DNA of 39,040 nt from an uncultured Lachnospiraceae bacterium (lineage in GTDB: Bacteria; Bacillota; Clostridia; Lachnospirales; Lachnospiraceae). Shown here piece after piece: positions 16,466 to 23,991 of this stretch. Every line of letters starts with the position of its first letter. The first letter of the stretch is position 1. The stretch covers positions 1 to 39,040 of the forward strand of contig CAMVHB010000018.1 of NCBI GenBank assembly GCA_947167155.1. Reading direction: 5' to 3'. A model generated the notes under the pieces. The model was not told the origin of the DNA. It searched no databases and saw only the letters and a list, made by a program, of their open reading frames with translations. The position numbers and the translations under genes were made by a program.

Positions 16466-16681
16466 TCAGAAGAGCTTCTTCAGCTCATCCAGATTCTTCT
16501 GGTCGAGCACCTGCTTGTTCTCCTCCTGAATCTGAAGAAAGACCTCCTTGCGGTATACGGGGATCTCTTTGGGAGCCGATATCCCGATCTTAACCTGTTC
16601 TCCCCTGACTTCAAGTATCGTAATCTCGATATTGTTGTTTATGACGAGAGATTCGTCCTTCTTTCTGGTAAGAGCGAGCAT
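16466..16681 (-). CDS. csrA: Translational regulator CsrA
   Basis: CsrA, an RNA-binding dimer that blocks ribosome access at GGA motifs and in Gram-positives represses flagellin until the hook is finished. The 71-aa product begins MLALTRKKDESLVINNNIEI and shows the VRGEQVKIGISAPKEIPVYRKEV core, with the expected Arg and Ile/Gly RNA-contact region. Two adjacent ATGs occur (16684 and 16681). I chose the second because it gives the usual MLALTRK start and a six-base spacing from GGAGG; the first gives one more Met. Either way it overlaps the end of fliW, so the antagonist pair is translationally coupled. Confidence 0.95.
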   Translation of the reverse strand: MLALTRKKDESLVINNNIEITILEVRGEQVKIGISAPKEIPVYRKEVFLQIQEENKQVLDQKNLDELKKLF

Positions 16682-17145
16682 CATGCACCTCCCTTTTCCT
16701 TTGCAGCCTTCAGTATCTCGTAAACAGGGAATCTGACAAGAGCGTCCTCATCCTCGACTATGATCTGCGCTCCGAGAAGCGTATCCGTATTGATGATGAT
16801 CGGAGCCTTGAGATTGATCGTCATATCCTCTATCCTCTGCGGAACCTTCACCGTGACGAGGACATAGGTGTTGGTCTCGTCAAGCTTTCCCAAAGGTGCA
16901 AGAAGCTCGTCATTCACTGTGGGATTGTAATCCGGAACAATATAATTCGGAACCAGAACCGGCATCGCAAACTGGGGCTCATCCATCGACTGGAACCACA
17001 ATATTGACTTTTCTTCATCCTTCTCACTGTCAAAGATAATGGTAAAGCGGCGAAGATCGGGAAAACCTATGATCCCGTTCTCAAGAGTAATGATCTTGTC
17101 TTCTGCAATGTCTATCTTGCCAAATAGTCTAGTGGTCACTTCCAT
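16681..17145 (-). CDS. fliW: Flagellar assembly factor FliW (CsrA antagonist)
   Basis: FliW, 154 aa, binds CsrA to release flagellin mRNA and is itself titrated by cytoplasmic flagellin. Family marks are the opening (TTRLFGKIDIAEDKIITLENGIIGFPDLRRF), LWFQSMDEPQFAMPVLVP and VLVTVKVPQ, then the carboxyl NLKAPIIINTDTLLGAQIIVEDE. It has a GAGGAGGG ribosome binding site, lies 13 bp after flgL, and its stop is shared with the csrA start. Confidence 0.96.
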   Translation of the reverse strand: MEVTTRLFGKIDIAEDKIITLENGIIGFPDLRRFTIIFDSEKDEEKSILWFQSMDEPQFAMPVLVPNYIVPDYNPTVNDELLAPLGKLDETNTYVLVTVKVPQRIEDMTINLKAPIIINTDTLLGAQIIVEDEDALVRFPVYEILKAAKEKGGA

Positions 17146-17158
17146 CTCTTTTCCCTCC

Positions 17159-18835
17159 TCAAATGTAATTTAAGAGTGTCTGCTGTCCGAGCCGCCCCGC
17201 CGCCGTAAGTGACGACTGATAGGCGGTATAGGCTGCCGTATATTTAAGTATTATATCAGAAAGATCGAGATTGTCATTCTCCGATTGAAGCTCCATGACA
17301 GTCTCCTGCTGCTCCGACATTCTCTTTTCAACCATTATGAGCTGATCTTGCTTGCAGCCGAGACGCGTATTTGCAAGATTTATCTCTCCTTCATAGGTAT
17401 CGCAGTGCCCGAGAACTGTCGAGAACCATTTATCAAGATGATCATCAGCATAGGAGGCTTCCTTTTCCGCTTCCGTAAGCCACTTTGAAAGCTTCTTCTG
17501 GAAAGCGTCATCGGCATACCTGCCCTCGGACATCATGCCCTTTATCTTTGATACGCGGTCGTGGGCGTTTATGGCATCCGTCACGGCGTCCGTCATATCC
17601 CTTATGTCCTGCATTATCCTTGTATCAAAGACGGAGTCTGCTTCCAGATTTACGGCTATCTCCTGGTTCGTGGCGATCGTGTAGTTTATGTCATAATTCT
17701 TTTTGTTGACTGTCTTTTTCTGGGTGTCTCCCTCCCCTTCAAGCTTCTCCTCGAATTTGTCGTATTTTATCTCCTTCCCGAAGGAGGGATCCGTATAATC
17801 GACTGAATCGTGATAATATTCGGGGCGAAGCTCTCCCTTGTCAAAACCCTTCTTGTCGTAGGTCACATCAATAGAAGCCTTGCCGCTCTGGATATCAGCC
17901 GCTATCGTCTTTCCGAAGATAAGTTCGCCGGTCTCCCTTATAACAACTATCTCGTTGTCTTCGACGGATTTCTCCTTAGGATCCTTTGTAGATGCGGCTT
18001 CCCACTCCTTCTCGCTTGGATAGACCTTGACGCTTGTGATACCGCTATAGGTACCGCCGCTTACCGACCCTGTATCCACCGGTGTTACGCTGCGCGGTGT
18101 TCCTTCTGCAGCCGGAGTTTCCTTGGAAAGCGCTATATTTGTCCTGTCCGTCTCATAAGCCCCTTTGTTGAGGATGGAGATGGACTGGATATCGCTTATT
18201 TTGTCATAAGAAAGCCTGATCCTCTGAAACTTCGTCTCCTGGATGTCAGGGATCTTAGTATCGGTCCCGGCCAGATCCTTTTCAACTTCGGAAATATCCG
18301 TTTCACCTGCAAAATAACGGAATTCCTCCATATTCTCAAAGGAAAGCCTTTCCTTGATCTCGTAATTGGTATCAGGCTCATCCGCCTGGAATGTCAATGT
18401 TTTGTTTGTATGAAAGCCCGTGAAGACGGTACGTCCGGCGTAATCAGCGTCACCCTCATGATAGATCTGCTCCTGAAGGGCACGAAGCTGCGAAAGTATC
18501 GTATTCCTGTCATCCTGGGTATTGGGACCGTTTGCGCCCTGAACGGCAAGAGTCCTCATATCGCTGATGAGGCTGGCCATATTTGTAAGGGCAGTCCCGG
18601 TCACATCCATCCACTTGTCGGCATCGGGGATATTCTTCTCGTAATACTGGTCAATCTTTGAAAGGGAGGTCTGAAGACGAAGGCTTCTGACCGCGATAAC
18701 GGGATCCTCCGAAGGGCGGCTGATCTTCTGTTGTGTCGTCATCTGGTTGTTGGTCTTGTCCACGTGAACCTTGGTACCGTTGATGTTGGTGTTCGCGGAC
18801 TTCATTATCATATTGTTGGTAACACGAAGTGCCAT
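17159..18835 (-). CDS. flgL: Flagellar hook-filament junction protein FlgL (HAP3), enlarged
   Basis: FlgL joins hook-associated protein 1 to the filament. The start is the ATG at 18835 (MALRVTNNMIMKSANTNI) with AAGGAGG. The amino domain (ISRPSEDPVIAVRSLRLQTSL, QYYEKNIPDADKWMDVT, RTLAVQGANG) and the carboxyl domain (LDLSDIILKYTAAYTAYQSSLTAAGRLGQQTLLNYI) are typical. The length of 558 aa is nearly twice the usual 290-320. The extra material is central, about residues 190-430, rich in Lys, Glu, Asp and Thr. It lies 14 bp after the second flgK. Confidence 0.93.
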   Translation of the reverse strand: MALRVTNNMIMKSANTNINGTKVHVDKTNNQMTTQQKISRPSEDPVIAVRSLRLQTSLSKIDQYYEKNIPDADKWMDVTGTALTNMASLISDMRTLAVQGANGPNTQDDRNTILSQLRALQEQIYHEGDADYAGRTVFTGFHTNKTLTFQADEPDTNYEIKERLSFENMEEFRYFAGETDISEVEKDLAGTDTKIPDIQETKFQRIRLSYDKISDIQSISILNKGAYETDRTNIALSKETPAAEGTPRSVTPVDTGSVSGGTYSGITSVKVYPSEKEWEAASTKDPKEKSVEDNEIVVIRETGELIFGKTIAADIQSGKASIDVTYDKKGFDKGELRPEYYHDSVDYTDPSFGKEIKYDKFEEKLEGEGDTQKKTVNKKNYDINYTIATNQEIAVNLEADSVFDTRIMQDIRDMTDAVTDAINAHDRVSKIKGMMSEGRYADDAFQKKLSKWLTEAEKEASYADDHLDKWFSTVLGHCDTYEGEINLANTRLGCKQDQLIMVEKRMSEQQETVMELQSENDNLDLSDIILKYTAAYTAYQSSLTAAGRLGQQTLLNYI

Positions 18836-18849
18836 ATTAATCCTCCTTA

Positions 18850-20916
18850 TCAAACGCCTGTCGAAAGGATCAGCTGATCGTACATTTCCTTAAGGACTGA
18901 GATCACCTTTGCGCTCAGATTGTAGGCATTCTGGAATTTGACGAGGTTTAAAGCCTCTTCATCCTCATCAACACCCGATACCGACTGTCTCTGCCTGTCT
19001 ATCTCCGCCTGGATGCTCAAATAATTGTCCGCAAATACCGAGGCCTCCTGGGTATCAACCGTGATGTCTGCATATATGACCTGGAGGAAATCGTCCGCTC
19101 CGCCTCCGCGGAAAAGCTTCTTTTCACTCTGGAGCTTTAAGATATCATCCATAAGATCCGCGGAAGCGATACCTTTTTCAAGAACCGTCTTCTTCCCGTC
19201 CTTGAAGACCTTTGAATACTCAGCATCTTCAGGATCAATGTCATAAGGGTTCCTCCCATCCCAGTCATCAGCGAGCTCGTAATAAGATGTCGTTGAGAAA
19301 AGAGAGGCGTCACGGTACACGGCATCATTTATATTGATATTCTTTGCCGTAAGCCGGTAATAGGTGTCATCATCTCCGGTTGAAACCCTGTAAAAATCCT
19401 GATCTTTCTGTCCCTCTTTTGCGAGAGTCATTTCTCCGTTGTCGCCATAATAGTAGGTCTTGTAATATGTCTTGTACTTATCGTTCGTAACTGATTCGCA
19501 ATACCCCTTGTCTGTGGTATTGGGGGATGTCGATGCTGTCACATCATAATCAAAATGCCTCTCCCCGTACTCAGCGTCCTTCGCCGCAAAAAGCACCTGT
19601 CCCATGTCTCCGTTTCTGTCTCGGCCGGCAAGCTGCATATCGTTCATGGCCTTTGCGAAATTCCTCACGAAGGAATTCATCTGATTCTGATAATAAGGAA
19701 TCCCCTTGTAGTTCACGGTCTCGCCGACGTAGATCCTCTGTCCCGACGCCTTCGTAATCTGTGCCTGGTCAATGGCATGGGAAAGATTGAATGTATAGGA
19801 CCTGACATTACCGTTCTCGTCGGTAGTAAAGGTTATGGAATCATAATTGTAATTCGCGTTGTTGATGGTGATCTGACCTGCGGGAGGCAGGTTCATGGAA
19901 TTGATATCGGTAATGCTCGGGCTTGACATCACGATCTGTGAGGGACTCGATGACGCATCAAGTATTCCTTTGAGATTTTCCTCATCATTTCCGTCTCTGA
20001 CCATGAAGAGAGCCTTCAGGCTTCCGGAGAGGGAGTAGCTCTGGAAATTGATCTTCGCCTGTGTATTCTTCCACTGTACGTCGTAGAGTCCGTCCACATC
20101 CGACTGATTGTAGGGCTCCTTTCTGGTAACGCATTCCATCTCGAAGTAGTCATTGTCCTTTACGAGGATCTGCCCGTCTATCTTCACGGTAAAGGAGGTC
20201 GCCCCCGTCTGCATATCGGGATAATTCGAATTGACCACCTTCGCCTCGGATGTATCCACGGTCACAATGGCTGAAAGCTCGTCTATGAGAAGATCTCTTG
20301 AATCCCGAAGATCGTTCGCTGTCCCGCCGGCGATCTCTATGGTGTTGATCTGTTTGTTCAAGAGAGCGATCTTCTTTGCTATGGAATTGATATTGTCCAC
20401 AGTGGATTTGATCTCGTCATTCACGGTCTCCTGAAGTGTTGCAAGCTGGTTCGCAGTATTGTTGAAATAATTTGTAAGCTTCTGAGCCTCGGACACCGCC
20501 TGCGCCCTGATCGCCGTATTTCCTGCATCGGACTTGAGAGCGTTCAAGGTATTGAACATATCCGAAAAAAGTGAGCTGAAGCCGGGATTTGCGGCATTAT
20601 CAATAAAATATTCCTCAATCTGCGGCATATAATAATCCAGCTTGTCGTAATAGCCATAGCTCGCCTGATTCGCCCAGTATTTCTGATCGTAATAAAGATC
20701 TCTCGACCTTGTGATATCCTGAGGGATAACACCTGTACTGGTGCTGCCGTATTTCTGATATACGCGAAGCGCAGACTGTGCCTCAAGATTCACCTTCTGT
20801 TTTGAATAGCCGGGTGTCTCAACATTTGAAATATTGTTTGCGGTGGTATTGATGGCGGCCTGGAAGGCAGTAAGCCCCGTGTGTCCTATCTCAAGACCGA
20901 AAAACTGTGAACTCAT
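18850..20916 (-). CDS. flgK: Flagellar hook-associated protein FlgK, copy 2
   Basis: FlgK (HAP1) type protein of 688 aa, second of two in tandem. The amino end (GLEIGHTGLTAFQAAINTTANNISNVETPGYSKQKV) carries the rod/hook-family ANNISNxxTPGYS motif, and the carboxyl end (SGVDEDEEALNLVKFQNAYNLSAKVISVLKEMYDQLI) is the classic FlgK tail. The coiled region at about 150-220 has LNKQINTIEIAGGTANDLRDSRD. The middle is long, with many Tyr and Asp residues. It has an AAGGAG ribosome binding site and follows copy 1 by 13 bp. Of the two it has the more standard ends, so it may be the ancestral HAP1. Confidence 0.93.
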   Translation of the reverse strand: MSSQFFGLEIGHTGLTAFQAAINTTANNISNVETPGYSKQKVNLEAQSALRVYQKYGSTSTGVIPQDITRSRDLYYDQKYWANQASYGYYDKLDYYMPQIEEYFIDNAANPGFSSLFSDMFNTLNALKSDAGNTAIRAQAVSEAQKLTNYFNNTANQLATLQETVNDEIKSTVDNINSIAKKIALLNKQINTIEIAGGTANDLRDSRDLLIDELSAIVTVDTSEAKVVNSNYPDMQTGATSFTVKIDGQILVKDNDYFEMECVTRKEPYNQSDVDGLYDVQWKNTQAKINFQSYSLSGSLKALFMVRDGNDEENLKGILDASSSPSQIVMSSPSITDINSMNLPPAGQITINNANYNYDSITFTTDENGNVRSYTFNLSHAIDQAQITKASGQRIYVGETVNYKGIPYYQNQMNSFVRNFAKAMNDMQLAGRDRNGDMGQVLFAAKDAEYGERHFDYDVTASTSPNTTDKGYCESVTNDKYKTYYKTYYYGDNGEMTLAKEGQKDQDFYRVSTGDDDTYYRLTAKNININDAVYRDASLFSTTSYYELADDWDGRNPYDIDPEDAEYSKVFKDGKKTVLEKGIASADLMDDILKLQSEKKLFRGGGADDFLQVIYADITVDTQEASVFADNYLSIQAEIDRQRQSVSGVDEDEEALNLVKFQNAYNLSAKVISVLKEMYDQLILSTGV

Positions 20917-20929
20917 AAGCGTTTGCTCC

Positions 20930-22867
20930 TTATCCGACCAGTGAATTCAAAAGATAATCTATCATCGAGGAAACCACGTTTATGTATCTCGAAGAAGCAT
21001 TGTAGGCATTCTGGTATTTGATCATCTCCGTGAGCTCATCATCAGACCCTACTCCTATCACCTGCTGGCGGCTCGCTTCGACATTATCCCTCGTGGATTC
21101 AAGAGATTCCGCTGTAGTCTTGAATATGGAACCGGTGGTCGCAAGTTCTCCAACCCACTTTGAATAGAAGTTCTGTATGCTGCAAGGAGTATCATCTGAA
21201 GGATTGATGGTATAATCCACCGTCTCCCAGAGATTGTAGATATTCTCAGCCATATCATAGGCAATACTCCGGCCGATTGGTCTGTCATAGATGTGGGGGA
21301 GAAGGGAGGGTTTTTCAAGGACCTCCTGATTGATCTCAAGCTTGTTCAAGGTATAGAGGGAATCGGGATTGAAGGACTCATTCTCTGCCTGGTACATATA
21401 GAAGCCCGTGATCTTCTTCTCCTGTTCAACCCCGTTTGCGTCCGTGTATTTGTAGGTGATGGTCTTGTCGTCTGCAAGATCCACCCATACATATCTGTCC
21501 ACTCCGTCCCTTGAGAAAAGCTCCCGGGAGGGGATCTCAAAATCGGAACCAAGGGCGGGATCGGTATCGTCGAAGAACCTGGTCTCGCTTGTTATAGTCA
21601 CAAGCCTTCCGTTTGCGTCCCTGCCGACCATTCCAACGGTTTTCTGCGTCGTATCCATTCCAAACTTGTCATAGACCGGAACAGTCGAAAAACTGTCGGG
21701 AACCGTGCTGTCCGGCAATGTGTTCAATGTCATGCTCTCGATCCCGCCGGGCTTGTACTCTGAAAAGGTTGTGGTGGGTGAGAGGAAGTCATTTATCTTT
21801 GTGACAAGGGTATGGACCAGCTTGTCAAGCTCGGCCTGCGAATTCATCACTACCGAATCGGAAAGTCCCGGGCGTCTCACCGTTCCTTCTCTTGCACCGT
21901 TTTCATAGACATACTGTGTGGTATCGAGGTCGAGGTAATTTGCAACCTCATGTCCTCTCGCGAGGAGTATGCCCTTGATCTCTCCTATATCCGTATTCGT
22001 CTTGGGGTCACAGGCTGAAGTATCAAAAACATAGGCGTAATCATTTCTTAATGGATCCGAAAGTTTCTGCCAGTAGGGGTTCAGATAGCCCGTCGCCTTG
22101 TCCTCCTGCAAAGCTATCTTGAAATAAGTTCCGTCAGTGACAAAGTCTACTCCCTCAAGCTTGATCTTCGTGATCCCGTCCCAGGACTCGCTGTATTCGA
22201 TCTTTGCAAGGCCTGAAAGCTCGTCTATAAGTTTGTCCCTCTCATCCCGAAGCTGCATCGCGGTCTCAACACCGCCTGCTTCTATCCTCTGAATATCTCT
22301 GTTCAGGTCAACGATGGTCTTTCCGATCTCGTTGATCCGATTCACGTCGTCGGAAAGCTTAGCATTCATGTTCTTCTGATAGCTGATGAGGCCGTCATAA
22401 ACCCCCTTTGCCCTTGAAATGAAAAGCTGTCCCTTCTGGACCACAAGGTTCTGGACCACGTCCGAGGAAGGATCCTTCGCATATTCCGCAAACGCCTCGT
22501 AAAGATCCTCAACGGCTTCGGAAAATTTCTGTCCCGTCATCTCCTGAAGCTGGACCTCGATCTCGGATGCCGCGTCATAATTCACCTGATAGAAGGACTG
22601 CCTCCCGTTCTCTGTCCGATAGGCCCGGTCGAGAAACTGATCCCTTGTATGAAGGACGTCGCCAATCTGCACGCCGAGACCGGACTTCTGACTGCTGATG
22701 GAAGCCATGGCGAACTGATTGTAAGGCTCATCCTCAAAGGCAACCCTCTGCCTCACATACCCCTTTGTATCAATGTTTGAAAGGTTGTTCGCGACAACGT
22801 TCAGAGCATTCTGTGCTCCGCGAAGTCCTGACGAGCCGACAAATAATGATCCAAAACTGTTTGCCAT
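20930..22867 (-). CDS. flgK: Flagellar hook-associated protein FlgK, copy 1
   Basis: FlgK-type protein of 645 aa. The start is set at the ATG at 22867 (MANSFGSLFVGSSGLRGAQ) after AAAGGAA. The amino motif NVVANNLSNIDTKGYVRQRV shows the family pattern with TKGYV instead of TPGYS. The coiled part has LNRDIQRIEAGGVETAMQLRDERDKLIDELS, and the carboxyl end is GVGSDDELTEMIKYQNAYNASSRYINVVSSMIDYLL. It is clearly diverged from copy 2. Its start codon lies 16 bp past the T-run of a strong terminator-like hairpin, so its transcription must pass through that structure. Confidence 0.93.
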   Translation of the reverse strand: MANSFGSLFVGSSGLRGAQNALNVVANNLSNIDTKGYVRQRVAFEDEPYNQFAMASISSQKSGLGVQIGDVLHTRDQFLDRAYRTENGRQSFYQVNYDAASEIEVQLQEMTGQKFSEAVEDLYEAFAEYAKDPSSDVVQNLVVQKGQLFISRAKGVYDGLISYQKNMNAKLSDDVNRINEIGKTIVDLNRDIQRIEAGGVETAMQLRDERDKLIDELSGLAKIEYSESWDGITKIKLEGVDFVTDGTYFKIALQEDKATGYLNPYWQKLSDPLRNDYAYVFDTSACDPKTNTDIGEIKGILLARGHEVANYLDLDTTQYVYENGAREGTVRRPGLSDSVVMNSQAELDKLVHTLVTKINDFLSPTTTFSEYKPGGIESMTLNTLPDSTVPDSFSTVPVYDKFGMDTTQKTVGMVGRDANGRLVTITSETRFFDDTDPALGSDFEIPSRELFSRDGVDRYVWVDLADDKTITYKYTDANGVEQEKKITGFYMYQAENESFNPDSLYTLNKLEINQEVLEKPSLLPHIYDRPIGRSIAYDMAENIYNLWETVDYTINPSDDTPCSIQNFYSKWVGELATTGSIFKTTAESLESTRDNVEASRQQVIGVGSDDELTEMIKYQNAYNASSRYINVVSSMIDYLLNSLVG

Positions 22868-22883
22868 ATCAAAATTCCTTTGC

Positions 22884-22927
22884 AAAAAAACGGGCGCGGT
22901 TATTTCAGTTCAGAAATAACCGCGCCC
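22884..22927 (-). terminator. Strong terminator-like hairpin between flgN and flgK
   Basis: A perfect 15-bp inverted repeat (GGGCGCGGTTATTTC, 22892-22906, with 22913-22927) and a 6-nt loop, followed on the minus strand by G and seven Ts (22884-22890). It has every hallmark of an intrinsic terminator, yet it sits inside the expected flgM-csrA operon, 16 bp past flgN and 16 bp before the flgK1 start. Confidence 0.9.
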
Positions 22928-22943
22928 AAACAATGACTCAATC

Positions 22944-23456
22944 TCACTGCTTGAAATCGAAGCTTCCGCCTCCGAGCAACTCGCCGGTGCTCACAGCATC
23001 CTTGCCGTAATTTGCGGTCTCCGGCGCCTGTCTCATGCTTTTGTAAAGCGTCAAATCAAAATTTACCATTTCCATCGCCTGTTCAAGAAGCACCCTGTTC
23101 TGCTGGTTCAGAAACTGCATCCTTGTGGCTGAATTGATGAGCTCGTCACGCGCCTTCGTAAGAGCCTCCTGCTCGTCCTTCTGCTTTGAGAGCAGAGATA
23201 TAATGGCGGTAACGGTGAGCTCTTCCTCGTCATGTCCGAGAACAGAAGCCATATCCTTCATAACGGACACGCGGTGGTTCTCGAGATTCTTGAGCCTGTC
23301 ACTAATGGCCTGTTCCTTTTCCGTGATAGCGGTAAGTTCTGTAAGTTCCCTGTCTATCACAGCCTTCCGCTTGTTTTGCGCAAGATCATAAAGGCGGTCG
23401 TAACCGTCTTTCTCTTCCCGCAACGTTTGCAGCAGATCATCTACAAGGCTCGCCAA
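22944..23456 (-). CDS. flgN: Flagellar export chaperone FlgN
   Basis: FlgN, 170 aa, is the cytoplasmic chaperone for FlgK and FlgL. It is a long helical protein with the family pattern: an N-terminal LLQTLREEKDGYDRLYDLAQNKRKAVIDRE helix, an ITEKEQAISDRLKNLENHR segment, and a carboxyl binding helix ending LTLYKSM. The tail is Gly-rich (GELLGGGSFDFKQ). The start is TTG (23454-23456) with GAGGTG eight bases upstream. It sits between flgM and flgK, where flgN is normally found. Confidence 0.88.
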   Translation of the reverse strand: MASLVDDLLQTLREEKDGYDRLYDLAQNKRKAVIDRELTELTAITEKEQAISDRLKNLENHRVSVMKDMASVLGHDEEELTVTAIISLLSKQKDEQEALTKARDELINSATRMQFLNQQNRVLLEQAMEMVNFDLTLYKSMRQAPETANYGKDAVSTGELLGGGSFDFKQ

Positions 23457-23475
23457 ATCCCATTCACCTCAAATA

Positions 23476-23760
23476 CTATACAGCGGCAGCATTGTACTTT
23501 TGAAGAAGCACACTCGCAAAATCGTCAACATCAACGGACACATCACCCGAATACTTGGCTTTCATAGCTGAAACCTTGTCTTCCCTGACATCCGATGCGT
23601 CAGCGACTGCCTGCTTTGCGATCTGGTAATCCTTGCCGAAAGAAGAAATGGAAACCTGATCCTTTCTGCCTACAGCTTCCTCTTTCTTTGTCTCTCTCGG
23701 GCCGGATGACCTGTTTGCGCCATAGACCTGTGATATGGCATTATACGCATCTATACGCAT
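23476..23760 (-). CDS. flgM: Anti-sigma-28 factor FlgM
   Basis: FlgM, 94 aa, binds sigma-28 and is exported when the hook is complete. Features are the amino MRIDAYNAISQVYGANR, DQVSISSFGKDYQIAKQAV and VREDKVSAMKAKYSGDVSVDVDDFASVLLQKY, matching the FlgM carboxyl sigma-binding region. It has an AAGGAGAG ribosome binding site. It is the first gene of the flgM-csrA unit, behind a perfect sigma-28 promoter, so it is under feedback from the factor it inhibits. Confidence 0.93.
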   Translation of the reverse strand: MRIDAYNAISQVYGANRSSGPRETKKEEAVGRKDQVSISSFGKDYQIAKQAVADASDVREDKVSAMKAKYSGDVSVDVDDFASVLLQKYNAAAV

Positions 23761-23814
23761 CGCGGCACTCTCCTTTCTTCCGTGAAAACTACTGACTATA
23801 AGTTCTCACTATAC

Positions 23815-23841
23815 TTATCGGCACAGATTAAAAATACTTTA
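23815..23841 (-). promoter_or_regulatory. Perfect sigma-28 promoter of flgM (P1)
   Basis: On the minus strand: TAAA (23838-23841), 15-nt spacer, GCCGATAA (23815-23822). All positions match the consensus. Confidence 0.95.
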
Positions 23842-23842
23842 G

Positions 23843-23860
23843 AAAAAAAATATTTTTTTT
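23843..23860. repeat. A8-TA-T8 palindrome upstream of flgM P1
   Basis: A perfect 18-bp A/T palindrome directly behind the P1 -35 element. A-tracts at this place could act as an UP element or bend the DNA. It is too A/T-rich to be a good RNA hairpin. Confidence 0.6.
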
Positions 23861-23889
23861 TAACCTGACCTCTCAACTCTCAGAAGGCT

Positions 23890-23917
23890 TTATCGGCATA
23901 TTTTCGAAAAAACCTTA
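23890..23917 (-). promoter_or_regulatory. Second candidate sigma-28 promoter of flgM (P2)
   Basis: On the minus strand: TAAG (23914-23917), 16-nt spacer, then a perfect GCCGATAA (23890-23897). It lies 75 bp upstream of P1 in the same orientation. The -10 is ideal; the -35 and spacing are slightly off. Confidence 0.6.
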
Positions 23918-23991
23918 GAAGTAAACGCTGACCTGCTCAATGTTTTATAATTAGTTTGAAATTTCAGCCGCTTTATTCTATCATTTTTCCC

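Noticed and set aside
17810-18661. Open frame of 283 codons on the plus strand
   Set aside because: It lies opposite flgL, whose homology and ribosome binding site are clear; no sign of coding on the plus strand.
23956-23991. TTG start for licD copy 3
   Set aside because: It lies only a few bases after a TATAAT and has no Shine-Dalgarno; the ATG at 23992 aligns with the other LicD copies. The choice is still not certain.
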